Shown: piece after piece, positions 43,421-51,692 of the stretch
Layout: each line of letters opens with the position of its first letter
How positions within the stretch are numbered: position 1 is the first letter of the stretch
NCBI GenBank assembly: GCA_020635085.1
Contig: JACKAL010000003.1
Location: 181,001 to 245,000 of the forward strand
DNA length: 64,000 nt
Source of the DNA: Pseudobdellovibrionaceae bacterium
GTDB lineage: Bacteria; Bdellovibrionota; Bdellovibrionia; Bdellovibrionales; JAGQZY01
Direction: 5' to 3'
Notes under the pieces: model-generated
Told to the model about the DNA's origin: nothing
Databases searched by the model: none
Seen by the model: only the letters and a program-made list of their open reading frames with translations
Translations under genes and position numbers: made by a program

Positions 43421-44029
43421 ATGGGAATTAAAGAAGAGTTTCAGGAATTATCACCCGCTAAGTGCCTTGTTGTAGGGCTTCTTATTTGCGTGGGATATTA
43501 TTTTGCTCTTTTTAATAAGGGAGATGATATTACGGCGCAGTGGGCGGGCATAGAAGCGGAAATGAATGGTTATAAAACGCGGCTACAAGCAGTAAAAACG
43601 GCAATGAGCGACAAAGCAAGTTTTGAAAGTACAGTAACCTCATTAACGCGAGATTTAGAGGAATTACTTAAGTATTTTCCTTTAGTTTTAGATATGAATG
43701 ATATTGAGCGTGAGTTGACCGATAAGTTACGAATGACCCAAAACCAATTGATCAAAATCAGTGATAATGACACAAAATCCCGTTTTCCCGGATACAACGA
43801 GTACGGTGTGCAAATTGAAAGTCAGGGCGGGTTTCATGAAATTATGAACTTTCTATCTGCAATAACCAAAATGAATCGTGTTGTGGATTTTCGTACCATA
43901 AATTTAAAGTCGGTGAGTTCGACAGATGAAGTTTCAATGGTTCAGTTTAAAATGAATTTATCTGTCTTTGCACAAAATCAGGAAAAGTCCCAAGCTCCCA
44001 CAAACTCTAACCAAGGCCAGGGACAATAA
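43421..44029 (+). CDS. pilO: Type IV pilus assembly protein PilO
   Basis: Partner of PilN in the inner-membrane alignment complex. A short cytoplasmic start (MGIKEEFQELSPAKCL) leads to a membrane segment at about residues 15-29, then a coiled coil (WAGIEAEMNGYKTRLQAVKT) and a ferredoxin-like domain including NEYGVQIESQGGFHEIMNFL and FRTINLKSVSSTDEVSMVQF. Length of 202 residues and position fit PilO. Its stop overlaps the pilP start by one base. Confidence 0.88.
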   Translation: MGIKEEFQELSPAKCLVVGLLICVGYYFALFNKGDDITAQWAGIEAEMNGYKTRLQAVKTAMSDKASFESTVTSLTRDLEELLKYFPLVLDMNDIERELTDKLRMTQNQLIKISDNDTKSRFPGYNEYGVQIESQGGFHEIMNFLSAITKMNRVVDFRTINLKSVSSTDEVSMVQFKMNLSVFAQNQEKSQAPTNSNQGQGQ

Positions 44030-44529
44030 TGATTTATTTTTTGTTTGTCACATTACTGTCGATGGCACAAGAAGGGGAAGGGAATGCTTCGAGCCAAACA
44101 ATGAATCCCATGCAAGATAGTAGTGATTTGTTTTCAGAAGAGGCCGAGGGATCTATTGTCAAAAGATTAACGGAACCATTTAATTACGAGCGGGAAGGAC
44201 GGCGTGATCCTTTTGTGCTTCCAGAGGCAAAAAAGGCACCGTTATTACCTGGATCTTACTTTGGTCCATTTTTACCACTGCAAGAAGTTCATTTAAGTGA
44301 TGTGACGATCAAGGGGATCATAGAAGATCCGGTAAAACCCACGGCGCTTATTGCATTTAAGAACTATAAAGGAAAAGAAATTCTTAAAAAAGTCGGTGTT
44401 GGTGATTATCTGGGAGAGAATTTTGGTGTGATTCAAGCCATTCGCGACGGAAAAATCATAATTGTACAGACTTTTGGAGAGGGTGACAAAAAGTCTACTT
44501 CTACTATCACGCTGTCTATACGAAAATAA
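44029..44529 (+). CDS. pilP: Type IV pilus assembly protein PilP, no lipidation cysteine
   Basis: Periplasmic protein that connects the PilN/PilO complex to the secretin PilQ. The conserved core is GRRDPFVLP near residue 60 and VTIKGIIEDPVKPTALIAFK followed by VGVGDYLGENFGVIQAIRDG, as in PilP. Most PilP proteins are inner-membrane lipoproteins with a Cys at the end of the signal peptide. Here the N-terminus reads FVTLLSMAQEGEG and the whole protein contains no cysteine, so it is either cleaved by signal peptidase I or held by its signal sequence. It sits in the normal position before pilQ, with a 43-base gap. Confidence 0.88.
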   Translation: MIYFLFVTLLSMAQEGEGNASSQTMNPMQDSSDLFSEEAEGSIVKRLTEPFNYEREGRRDPFVLPEAKKAPLLPGSYFGPFLPLQEVHLSDVTIKGIIEDPVKPTALIAFKNYKGKEILKKVGVGDYLGENFGVIQAIRDGKIIIVQTFGEGDKKSTSTITLSIRK

Positions 44530-44572
44530 AACAAGGTACTTTGTTCCATCTTAAATTTTTTAGGAGATGATA

Positions 44573-46789
44573 ATGACAAGGATGTTCTTTCATCTGGTAA
44601 TAGCATTTGCATTTATTTCACTGACGTCATGTTCGATATTTAGTTCTGACGACGATGTGGTTGCGGCATCAAGCATGGAAGGTGCGTCCGCAAATATTGA
44701 GGTTGAATCTGATGAAGGTGACTCAACATCTGATCTAGAGGATCTCGATTTGGAATCGGCCGATTCGAACGATTCGAACAACACGGATAGTGATTTACAG
44801 GCTAACGCAGGAGATAGTACAGATTCGTTTGGAGACATTGAGGACTTCAACGAAGGTATGTTGGAAAGTGAGCTTTCTGGAGAAGACCTTGGCACGGGAA
44901 ACAAAAAAGCGCTGTCTGAGAAAAATAGCGATGTGGGTTCCGCAGATGCAGATCTTGATCTCGAAACGGCGGATCTTGCACCTCCATCAGGTACAGAAAA
45001 CAGCAGTGATAATTTACAGTCGGATGAACAAATGACTGCGGTAACCAAATCGTCTGCAAATAATAAAATTACTAACTTAGAATATAGATCAGAAGAGTCG
45101 GGCGGATCCGTCGTTATTTCTGCCAATGGCCCCTTCACCTATGATGTACGCGAAGAACCACAGTTTAACCAAACAATCATAGAAGTTTCTGATGTACAAT
45201 TGCCTGATCGCTTTAAATTACCTTATATCGCAAAAGATTTTGATCAATCAGTGGCTACGGTCAATGCGTATCAGGATTCTGGTTCAACGACGGCCCGCTT
45301 TGTTATTCAATACAAAAGTAGTTTAAAACCGGCGATTCAGATGAAAGGTAATGAGCTTTTTGTAATGAATAGCGGCGTTACCAGCGAAGCGCCAGTAGTG
45401 GCAAGTCATGCAAATCCCTCCAGTAAAAAAATAACACTCGAAATGCAGGATACTGAGATTAAAGACCTTGTTTATTTTATTGCAGATCAAGTGGGTGCGA
45501 ACGTTATTGTTGATGACGATGTCTCGGGTAAGGCTAATGTTAAGCTACAAGATGTACAGTGGGAAGAAGCCCTATCAAGTATTTTAAAAGCACACGGACT
45601 TACTTATGAAAGAAAAGGTCAGGTTCTGCGTGTTGCAAAAATATCGACAATTACCAGAGAGTTAAATGAAGAAACGGGACGCATGCAGGCAGAGTTAGCA
45701 GCAGAGACGGCGGGTGCTCCACGTTTGGTAAAGGTGATCCCTGTAAGTTATGCCAATTTGGATACACTAGCTTTACAGGTTAAACCCTTTTTGAGCACCA
45801 TTGGTACCGCTCTCGTGGACAAACAATCGAGCTCGGTTATTGTGAGTGATTATGCGATACCCGTTTCTCGCGTTGAACAATTAATAAAGTCCCTAGATGT
45901 ACAACCCATCCAATTATTAATCGAAGGTAAAATCATCGAAGCGAGCGATAATTTTTCTAGAGAGTTTGGTATTCAATGGGGGAGCACGGGGGGAACATTT
46001 GATGTGGGAGCGCAAACCGCTACTCTGACGCAAACGATTCGTGCTGATAAAGCACCAGCATCCTTGGCTGGTGGGTATTTAGGGAATATCACCGTAGGTA
46101 CTTTCGATGTGCTAGGTGATTTAAATGCGCTACTAGCAGTTTACGAGAGAGAAGAGAAAATTAAAATTCTGTCTTCGCCAAAAGTAACGACGCTAAACAA
46201 AGAAAAAGCCCATATCGAAGCTGTCCAACAGGTGCCGAATGTTTCAACCCAGCAGACAGCAAATGTGGGCGCGACAACTTCTGTAAGTTTTCAAAACGCC
46301 ATGCTATCGCTGGAAGTGACCCCGCAAGTGACATTTAACTCCGATGTGATTATGCAAGTGATTGTTAAGAGGGATGTTCCAGGAGCTCCTGTTGGAACGC
46401 AAGGGACTCGTGCTATCAATAAGCGTCTTGCCGAGACAAAAGTCATTGTAAAAGATGGTAACTCTCTGGTTATTGGCGGTATTTTCAGCCAAGACGAAAC
46501 CTATGCCGAGGGCGGTGTGCCTATTTTAAAAGATATTCCTATTCTTGGGTATTTATTTAAGACAAAGCGTAAGGAAATTAATAAAAACGAATTAGTAATC
46601 TTTTTAACGCCTAAAATTCTTAACCCTGAAAATATATTAAAAGGGACAGAGATCACCGGCTCAATGGCTTCTGCGGCATCAGCTACTAAGGATTCATTTG
46701 AGGAAGAAAAAAATACCGAGAAAAAATCTAAAACAGACGATTTTGATAAAGCATCTGGTGAAATTATGGATGAGGTGGAAACCTTATGA
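44573..46789 (+). CDS. pilQ: Type IV pilus secretin PilQ, predicted lipoprotein
   Basis: Outer-membrane secretin through which the pilus passes. The ATG at 44573 is six bases after AGGAG (a second ATG lies six bases earlier). The signal sequence ends in FISLTSC, a lipobox with Cys20, which is unusual for PilQ. About 130 acidic residues rich in Asp, Ser and Glu follow (LEDLDLESADSND and similar). Then come an AMIN domain (ITNLEYRSEESGGSVVISA), an STN/N0 domain (KITLEMQDTEIKDLVYFIA), an N1 domain (RLVKVIPVSYANLDTLALQV), and the secretin core ending GGIFSQDETYAEGGVPILKD and LVIFLTPKIL. The lipobox and acidic stretch are odd; the family assignment is secure. Confidence 0.94.
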   Translation: MTRMFFHLVIAFAFISLTSCSIFSSDDDVVAASSMEGASANIEVESDEGDSTSDLEDLDLESADSNDSNNTDSDLQANAGDSTDSFGDIEDFNEGMLESELSGEDLGTGNKKALSEKNSDVGSADADLDLETADLAPPSGTENSSDNLQSDEQMTAVTKSSANNKITNLEYRSEESGGSVVISANGPFTYDVREEPQFNQTIIEVSDVQLPDRFKLPYIAKDFDQSVATVNAYQDSGSTTARFVIQYKSSLKPAIQMKGNELFVMNSGVTSEAPVVASHANPSSKKITLEMQDTEIKDLVYFIADQVGANVIVDDDVSGKANVKLQDVQWEEALSSILKAHGLTYERKGQVLRVAKISTITRELNEETGRMQAELAAETAGAPRLVKVIPVSYANLDTLALQVKPFLSTIGTALVDKQSSSVIVSDYAIPVSRVEQLIKSLDVQPIQLLIEGKIIEASDNFSREFGIQWGSTGGTFDVGAQTATLTQTIRADKAPASLAGGYLGNITVGTFDVLGDLNALLAVYEREEKIKILSSPKVTTLNKEKAHIEAVQQVPNVSTQQTANVGATTSVSFQNAMLSLEVTPQVTFNSDVIMQVIVKRDVPGAPVGTQGTRAINKRLAETKVIVKDGNSLVIGGIFSQDETYAEGGVPILKDIPILGYLFKTKRKEINKNELVIFLTPKILNPENILKGTEITGSMASAASATKDSFEEEKNTEKKSKTDDFDKASGEIMDEVETL

Positions 46790-47352
46790 GAAAATCAATA
46801 CGCATAATGCTCAGTTTTCTTTTTTTCGTTTTTATTTCGTCTTGTGCGCAAAAAGGTTTAGAGAGCGATGTAAACTTTGTTTTAACTCCTGAAAAGCCAC
46901 AAATCATTCCAGTCACGATTACCTTTCAGAAGCCAACAGGCGAGTATGATGGAAACAATAATGCGATTCTCGAGGACGTGACTTTAACAGGCCCTTGGTT
47001 TGAGTGGACTTTTACAACCAAAAATCATTCATCGAATAAGACAGTCACCATTACCGGAGTCGATGTATTAATTGTTGCGGATACGAGAGATGGAAAAACA
47101 GTGGAGTTTAAACAGCAGTTCGGGCCCAGTGATGTGGCCGGAGCAACTGAGACCAACAGAACATATATGCTAGAAGTGCCTGCGGGTTATCAGTCTGAAA
47201 CTTCTACCTTGTATGTGCAAGGATTACCGACCTTAAAAGATGTTTATTCTTTAAGATTCCATGGAAAAATGACTTTTTACGGTTGGCAAGGTACCAGCAC
47301 CTCTCCGGAAAAAATTTTTCAAAAAACAATTTACTTTGGTACGACGGAGTAA
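46786..47352 (+). CDS. Lipoprotein encoded at the end of the pil operon
   Basis: The 188-residue product opens with a lipoprotein signal (FISSCAQKG, Cys20). The mature protein looks beta-rich, for example VTITFQKPTGEYDGNNNAIL, WFEWTFTTKNHSSNKTVTIT and RFHGKMTFYGWQ. Its ATG overlaps the pilQ stop in an ATGA arrangement, so translation is coupled to PilQ. It is not the TPR-type pilotin PilF/PilW, but its position and lipid anchor make a secretin-associated role plausible. I did not recognise its family. Confidence 0.72.
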   Translation: MRKSIRIMLSFLFFVFISSCAQKGLESDVNFVLTPEKPQIIPVTITFQKPTGEYDGNNNAILEDVTLTGPWFEWTFTTKNHSSNKTVTITGVDVLIVADTRDGKTVEFKQQFGPSDVAGATETNRTYMLEVPAGYQSETSTLYVQGLPTLKDVYSLRFHGKMTFYGWQGTSTSPEKIFQKTIYFGTTE

Positions 47353-47547
47353 AGAGTAAACAGAGGGCTGTTAACATTTTGCTTGGTCTCACGATTTCTT
47401 TTGCAGCCAATAATCGTTCTGTTGTTTTGGCTTCTAGCGCAAAGATTTGCGCTTTGCTGCAACTTATCAATAGCGCCATGTCAAATTGAGGATGTGCGCG
47501 AACTTATCTACTGTCTTCCGTTGCGAGTGATGTTATATCGTCTAGGA

Positions 47548-48846
47548 ATGGATTTATTTCAGCAAAATGATAGCAAATTAGCACCGCTTGCGGCGTCACT
47601 ACGGCCACGGTCTTTAAAAGAGTTTTTGGGGCAGAAAAAATTTTTTAAAACCTATTCGGCCCTTATTAGCTCTATGAAGAAAGGGCAATTTGCAAGTCTC
47701 GTTCTATGGGGACCTCCGGGGTGTGGAAAAACATCTTTTGTTAAGAGTCTGGTTGCAGAATTTTCTGATATAAATTTTATCGAGGAAAATGCGATCGACC
47801 TCGGTGCCAAGCGTTTACGGGAAATTGGTGAGCAGGGTCGTTATTTACGTATGGCGCAGCAAAAACCCACGCTGGTATTTATCGATGAGATCCATCGCTT
47901 AAACCGCAGCCAACAAGATGTGCTTCTGCCATTTGTTGAATCCGGTGACATTTATCTGATTGGTGCAACTACAGAAAACCCCTCTTACGAACTAAACAGT
48001 GCCTTAATGAGTCGTTGTCGATTGATTGTCTTTGAACCCTTGGACACAACTTCGATGGAGGAGCTTTTACTGCGGGCAGTAGCCTTTCATGAGATGAAGG
48101 AGCCATTATTAACTGGCGATCTTCAGAGCGAACTTATTGCTATGTCATCAGGCGATGGGCGGACTTTACTGAATCTTATAGAAGATATCATTACCCATGT
48201 TCGTGAAAATCAAACACCACTTCCATTAGACGCTGCCACCTTTAGAGAGCTTAATCTCGTGCGTGCTCTTTCGTATGATAAAGATAAAGACGTCCACTAT
48301 GATTGTATTTCGGCATTTATCAAAAGTGTGCGCGGGAGCGATCCCGATGCCGCCATTTACTATTTGGCGCGTATGTTAGAGGGCGGAGAGGATCCTAAGT
48401 TTATTACTCGACGCCTTATGATCTTAGCTTCTGAAGATATAGGAAACGCCGATCCTAATGCACTCAACTTGGCAGTTTCGTGTGATCATGTGGTAAGAAA
48501 TATTGGTATGCCGGAGGCACGTATCCCTCTGGCACAGGTGACAGTGTATTTGGCGTCTGCACCAAAAACCAACTCATCTTATATAGCGATTGATAAAGCC
48601 ATCGATTATGTGCGTTCCACAGGAAATTTACCCGTGCCACTAGCACTGCGCTCGGCAAAAACATCTTTAATGAAGTCTTTAGGCTATGGCAAAGGATATA
48701 AGTATTCCCAGGATGGGGAGCGGGGATGGGTTGCCCAAACGTTTTTGCCAGATGAAGCAAAAAACGAAAAATTCTTCGAGCCCTCAGAGCGTGGATTTGA
48801 AAAACGTATGCGCGAATATTTACAGTGGGTGAAAAAACAAGAATAG
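47548..48846 (+). CDS. rarA: Replication-associated recombination protein RarA (MgsA)
   Basis: AAA+ ATPase that acts at stalled replication forks, related to clamp loaders. The preferred ATG at 47548 gives MDLFQQND followed by PLAASLRPRSLKEFLGQ, the usual N-terminus of RarA; an ATG at 47530 or starts further upstream are also open. Walker A is WGPPGCGKTSF, Walker B is LVFIDEIHRLN, sensor 1 is IGATTENPSYEL and the arginine finger region is SALMSRC. The C-terminal part has SVRGSDPDAAIYYLARMLEG and EDIGNADPNAL, which mark the family. Length of about 432 residues is normal. The ribosome binding site (AGGA) lies very close to the ATG, so the exact start is uncertain. Confidence 0.93.
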   Translation: MDLFQQNDSKLAPLAASLRPRSLKEFLGQKKFFKTYSALISSMKKGQFASLVLWGPPGCGKTSFVKSLVAEFSDINFIEENAIDLGAKRLREIGEQGRYLRMAQQKPTLVFIDEIHRLNRSQQDVLLPFVESGDIYLIGATTENPSYELNSALMSRCRLIVFEPLDTTSMEELLLRAVAFHEMKEPLLTGDLQSELIAMSSGDGRTLLNLIEDIITHVRENQTPLPLDAATFRELNLVRALSYDKDKDVHYDCISAFIKSVRGSDPDAAIYYLARMLEGGEDPKFITRRLMILASEDIGNADPNALNLAVSCDHVVRNIGMPEARIPLAQVTVYLASAPKTNSSYIAIDKAIDYVRSTGNLPVPLALRSAKTSLMKSLGYGKGYKYSQDGERGWVAQTFLPDEAKNEKFFEPSERGFEKRMREYLQWVKKQE

Positions 48847-48895
48847 AGACGCACGCAAGTAAGGGGATGCTTTCTTGCATGGCCAATATGAGAAT

Positions 48896-49201
48896 CTAAA
48901 AGGGACGATTAGCAACAAGACAAATACAATCTTGGTTACCAATGACGCGATAAGAGTGTTTGGTGTTTGAGGGGATCATAATTTTATCTCCAGGACGCAT
49001 CAAGAGTTGGTTACCAGAGACGTTCAACGCCACTTCACCTTCGAGGATCATACGAATTTCATCAAATGGATGGCGGTGGTCGGGATAGGTTTGGTTACTT
49101 TTTAGAGTTTCTTCACCTGGGTTCAAATCTTCGGAAAGAAAAATCATACGGGCTTGTTCACGTGTGGGTTTGATTGGGGCCTGCCATCTGTATACTAACA
49201 T
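48896..49201 (-). CDS. Small single-domain cupin protein
   Basis: The 101-residue product is one cupin barrel. Motif 1 is visible in DHRHPFDEIRMILEGE (the two His and the Glu that bind metal, with the following Gly) and motif 2 in PGDKIMIPSNTKHSY (the third histidine). Such small cupins are found as dioxygenases, isomerases or sugar-binding regulators, so no reaction can be named. It is convergent with rarA, from which it is separated by about 50 bases, and divergent from the gene at 49458 across a 256-bp gap. That gap holds an imperfect inverted repeat (GTGTC...GACAC, 49329-49345) and no other clear feature. Confidence 0.8.
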   Translation of the reverse strand: MLVYRWQAPIKPTREQARMIFLSEDLNPGEETLKSNQTYPDHRHPFDEIRMILEGEVALNVSGNQLLMRPGDKIMIPSNTKHSYRVIGNQDCICLVANRPF

Positions 49202-49457
49202 GTACGACTATCCTTACTTCGGGTTTGTTGCCCATCTAAGGGCCAGTTCTAAGTATTAAGATTTATTAGCAAAAATGGCAAGTATTGTGAACAAAATAGT
49301 CATCCCCAACTTTTAGAAAGTCCAAGCTGTGTCCCAGTGAGACACTTTGTGTATCTCTTCGAGATCACAGAATTATTTTTAATCATTCAGTTAAGTGGAA
49401 GCCCTGTGGGGTCGATAACGGGAAGGTAAACATTTGGTGTTTTAATAGGGAGGCACC

Positions 49458-49976
49458 TTGAAGCGTACTAAAGCGAATACGGATTGTAAGAATGTAGTGA
49501 CTGAGATAAAGCGCTTTGTGGATAACTCAGAAGGGTTACAAATCGTTGAATCCATGTTGTCGGATTATATCATTATTGAGCAAAGTTTAGATCAAAAGCG
49601 AATTACTATAAATTGCTTTGATCTTGAAGAAATCCTGTATCGTGAAGACGAGGCTGGAAAAGCATTTCTACAGGTGAATTTTGGTTCCGGTAAAAAGATT
49701 CTGATTACGGGGACATTGATTGGTTTTCGCCCCCTAGGCCTCTTTGGTTTAGACATGGAACGCCTACCTAAGGTAGTTACCACACCAGATATTCAAAGTG
49801 TTTTTGAAGCTATTCAAGAGGCTTTACATTCTACTGATGAGCAAGAAGAGCTCGATGTTTTACGTAAAGTCTATGATTCGGTTATTTGCGGCGGCGAATC
49901 TGTGGGCTTTGATCTTAAAGAAGAGCGTAAAACACTAGCATGTATTCCGGCTCGTGTTTATCTTGCCTCTGCTTAA
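49458..49976 (+). CDS. Conserved-looking cytosolic protein of unknown function
   Basis: The 172-residue product has no signal peptide or membrane segment. It is acidic in the C-terminal half (HSTDEQEELDVLRKVYD) with strands in the middle (KRITINCFDLEEILY, AFLQVNFGSGKKILIT). A TTG start is used, with GGGAGG six bases upstream, which supports real translation. Two clustered glycines in GFRPLGLFGLDMERLPK form a distinctive loop. A strong stem-loop follows the stop codon. It lies before tRNA-Ala as a one-gene unit. The function is unknown. Confidence 0.68.
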   Translation: MKRTKANTDCKNVVTEIKRFVDNSEGLQIVESMLSDYIIIEQSLDQKRITINCFDLEEILYREDEAGKAFLQVNFGSGKKILITGTLIGFRPLGLFGLDMERLPKVVTTPDIQSVFEAIQEALHSTDEQEELDVLRKVYDSVICGGESVGFDLKEERKTLACIPARVYLASA

Positions 49977-49988
49977 TTTTCTATCACA

Positions 49989-50019
49989 ATGTATGGGTCA
50001 CTCTAGGCGACCCATACAT
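49989..50019 (+). terminator. Strong stem-loop after the 49458 gene
   Basis: ATGTATGGGTC (49989-49999) pairs perfectly with GACCCATACAT (50009-50019), a stem of 11 pairs with a nine-base loop, 12 bases after the stop codon. The bases after it (GGTCTTGTTCT) are only partly T-rich. A terminator is the most likely role. Confidence 0.65.
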
Positions 50020-50063
50020 GGTCTTGTTCTGTGCTGAGTCATAGATTTTTCATCCCCCACTAC

Positions 50064-50092
50064 TTGACTGAATGTCGGAAACCATCGATAAC
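50064..50092 (+). promoter_or_regulatory. Candidate promoter for tRNA-Ala
   Basis: TTGACT (50064-50069) and GATAAC (50087-50092) are 17 bases apart, with the likely transcription start about 8 bases before the mature tRNA 5' end. Confidence 0.5.
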
Positions 50093-50106
50093 GTTTTTTC
50101 CTTCGT

Positions 50107-50182
<76 letters not shown>

Positions 50183-50263
50183 AATAATTCAATAAGTTAA
50201 AAAAATTGCCGAGAAAAGAAAAAGTGTTGAGATAGCAGGGCTAGCCGTGTGGAGGAAAAGCGG

Positions 50264-50605
50264 GTGAAAAAAAAGACTACCAAGAAGGTAAAACCTGTTC
50301 AAAAAGGGCCGAAAAGGTCCAGCGATATTCCCGTCACCAAGAAACTTCTCGATCTCACAAAACAAGAACTTAAAAGCGACATAACAACTTTAAACTTAGA
50401 AATAAAAGCATTGCGATTAGAAATGAAGGCAGGTTTTTCCGATGTTAAGGGCCAAATGACAAAAATGATGGTGCTGATGGAAGAGCAAAATGAACGAAAT
50501 AAAGTGGCTCTTGATGGTTACGCTAGCGTTTACGACAAGCAGCAGTCTATAGAGAAGCGAGTCATGAGCGTTGAAAAGAAAATTTTCGGCACTGAACAGG
50601 AATAG
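50264..50605 (+). CDS. Small basic protein with coiled coil
   Basis: A GTG start at 50264 with GGAGG eight bases upstream gives a 113-residue protein; a GTG 15 bases earlier is also open. The N-terminus is very lysine-rich (KKKTTKKVKPVQKGPKR), possibly DNA- or RNA-binding. It then has a long coiled coil (KKLLDLTKQELKSDITTLNL, EIKALRLEMKAGFSDVKGQM and on to the end). No family was recognised. It may be a small DNA-organising or structural protein, which is a guess from composition. It follows tRNA-Ala with about 80 bases between them. Confidence 0.62.
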   Translation: MKKKTTKKVKPVQKGPKRSSDIPVTKKLLDLTKQELKSDITTLNLEIKALRLEMKAGFSDVKGQMTKMMVLMEEQNERNKVALDGYASVYDKQQSIEKRVMSVEKKIFGTEQE

Positions 50606-50681
50606 CGGTTATCTGCCGGATCTGAATTTAGGTTTTCGTTCTGGGTGCTCCGAGAGAGAGCCCTCCTACTAAAGGAACGTT

Positions 50682-50984
50682 ATGATTTATGAAAAAAATG
50701 CGATTCTATTTGCTATTTTTCTCAATAAAATTCCTGAACGAGAACTTTCACAAGAAGGCATTCACAAACACGTTGAGTATTTAAAATTATTAGATCAACG
50801 TCAGCAATTGGTTTTGTGTGGGCCGTTTTCAGATCACCCATCTGGATTGGTTGTCATTTTAGCGGAAAACAAAGAGGAGGCTGAACTTGTTGCTCAGCAA
50901 GATCCGTTTGTAAGTGGTGGCTATCGTTCATACGAGGTAAGAACCTGGCTTCTTGCTAACCAGAACAATAATTACCTGGCTTAG
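50682..50984 (+). CDS. YCII-related domain protein
   Basis: A single-domain protein of 100 residues matching the YciI/DGPF family by its pattern: HKHVEYLKLLDQRQQLVLCG followed by PFSDHPSGLVVILAENKEEA and DPFVSGGYRSYEVRTW. The conserved His early in the domain and the Asp-Pro-Phe motif of this family are present. YciI-type proteins are small ferredoxin-like enzymes or stress proteins without a firmly known general reaction. The ATG follows AAAGGAACGTT, a good ribosome binding site. Confidence 0.78.
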   Translation: MIYEKNAILFAIFLNKIPERELSQEGIHKHVEYLKLLDQRQQLVLCGPFSDHPSGLVVILAENKEEAELVAQQDPFVSGGYRSYEVRTWLLANQNNNYLA

Positions 50985-51071
50985 ATATAGGTTGTCGCTT
51001 TGCGACGCCATTTTGTAGTTCGGTCAAGAGCTGATTTGACTAAATCAAAAAATCATATCGATAATGAACCT

Positions 51072-51425
51072 ATGGCGACCCCCAAAAATATAACCACAAA
51101 AATTAAATCTCACCACGATTTTATGTGGACCTATAGTAAGGATTTACTTTTATTTTTATTTCGCCCTGCGATGATTTTCCTCATTTTTTTGGGTATGTCG
51201 CTTATGTTTCTCTTTGCATCTATATTTTACTGGTTCGAAGCGGGGATAAATCCAAAACTAAACAGCTTTTTTGATGCCGTCTATTTTTCTGTCTCTACAA
51301 TGACTACAGTAGGTTTTGGTGACATTACTCCCGTAACATTTTTTGGCAAAGTTATAACGGTATTGATGATGGTTTTTTTGGGACTGGAAGTTATAGATGT
51401 TGTGTTGGTGGATAGCGCTTTATAG
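51072..51425 (+). CDS. Two-membrane-segment potassium channel pore protein
   Basis: The product has a selectivity filter TTVGFGDITP between two membrane segments: MIFLIFLGMSLMFLFASIFY before it and FFGKVITVLMMVFLGLEVI after it, with the pore helix FFDAVYFSVSTM. This is the minimal KcsA-type channel plan. GFGD replaces the more common GYGD, a variant known in some bacterial K+ channels. It ends about 15 residues after the second membrane segment, so no cytoplasmic gating (RCK) domain is attached. The ATG at 51072 is used; a TTG at 51000 would add 24 basic residues. Neither has a strong ribosome binding site. A terminator follows at 51454. Confidence 0.8.
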   Translation: MATPKNITTKIKSHHDFMWTYSKDLLLFLFRPAMIFLIFLGMSLMFLFASIFYWFEAGINPKLNSFFDAVYFSVSTMTTVGFGDITPVTFFGKVITVLMMVFLGLEVIDVVLVDSAL

Positions 51426-51453
51426 TTCTAGAATCGCAACATAAAAAAATCAT

Positions 51454-51481
51454 AGCCTCACAGATTTTGTGGGGCTTTTTT
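51454..51481 (+). terminator. Rho-independent terminator after the channel gene
   Basis: AGCCTCACA (51454-51462) pairs with TGTGGGGCT (51468-51476, one G-T pair) with a five-base loop, followed by T residues. Confidence 0.85.
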
Positions 51482-51508
51482 ATTTTCAATTTGTTTTCTA
51501 AAAATAGT

Positions 51509-51692
51509 TATAATGCTTAAATGCGCTTCGTGTAGGCAGTTAACGGGGATTACCACCAGGCCTGAAGATGATCTGGGCGAGAAAGTAGCTCAAAACACTA
51601 TAGCAACCTGCGCCAAGCAACGAGAGAAGCTAGGTTTCTTTTTGTAACGTGCTAAGCTTTGCAAAAAGGTGTTATTTTTTAAGGAGGCAAGG
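51509..51692 (+). promoter_or_regulatory. Promoter -10 box and long leader before the 51693 gene
   Basis: A perfect TATAAT lies at 51509-51514 after an AT-rich stretch; the -35 side is weak. A start near 51521 would leave an untranslated leader of about 170 bases, with several possible short stems (AACCT...AGGTT among them) before the AGGAGG ribosome binding site at 51682-51687. I compared it by eye with TPP, glycine and cyclic-di-GMP riboswitches and saw no match. Confidence 0.35.

Noticed and set aside
51520..51660. Possible TPP or cyclic-di-GMP riboswitch
   Set aside because: A GATCTGGG-like stretch and an ACGGGGATTACC stretch caught the eye, but the rest of either consensus is missing.
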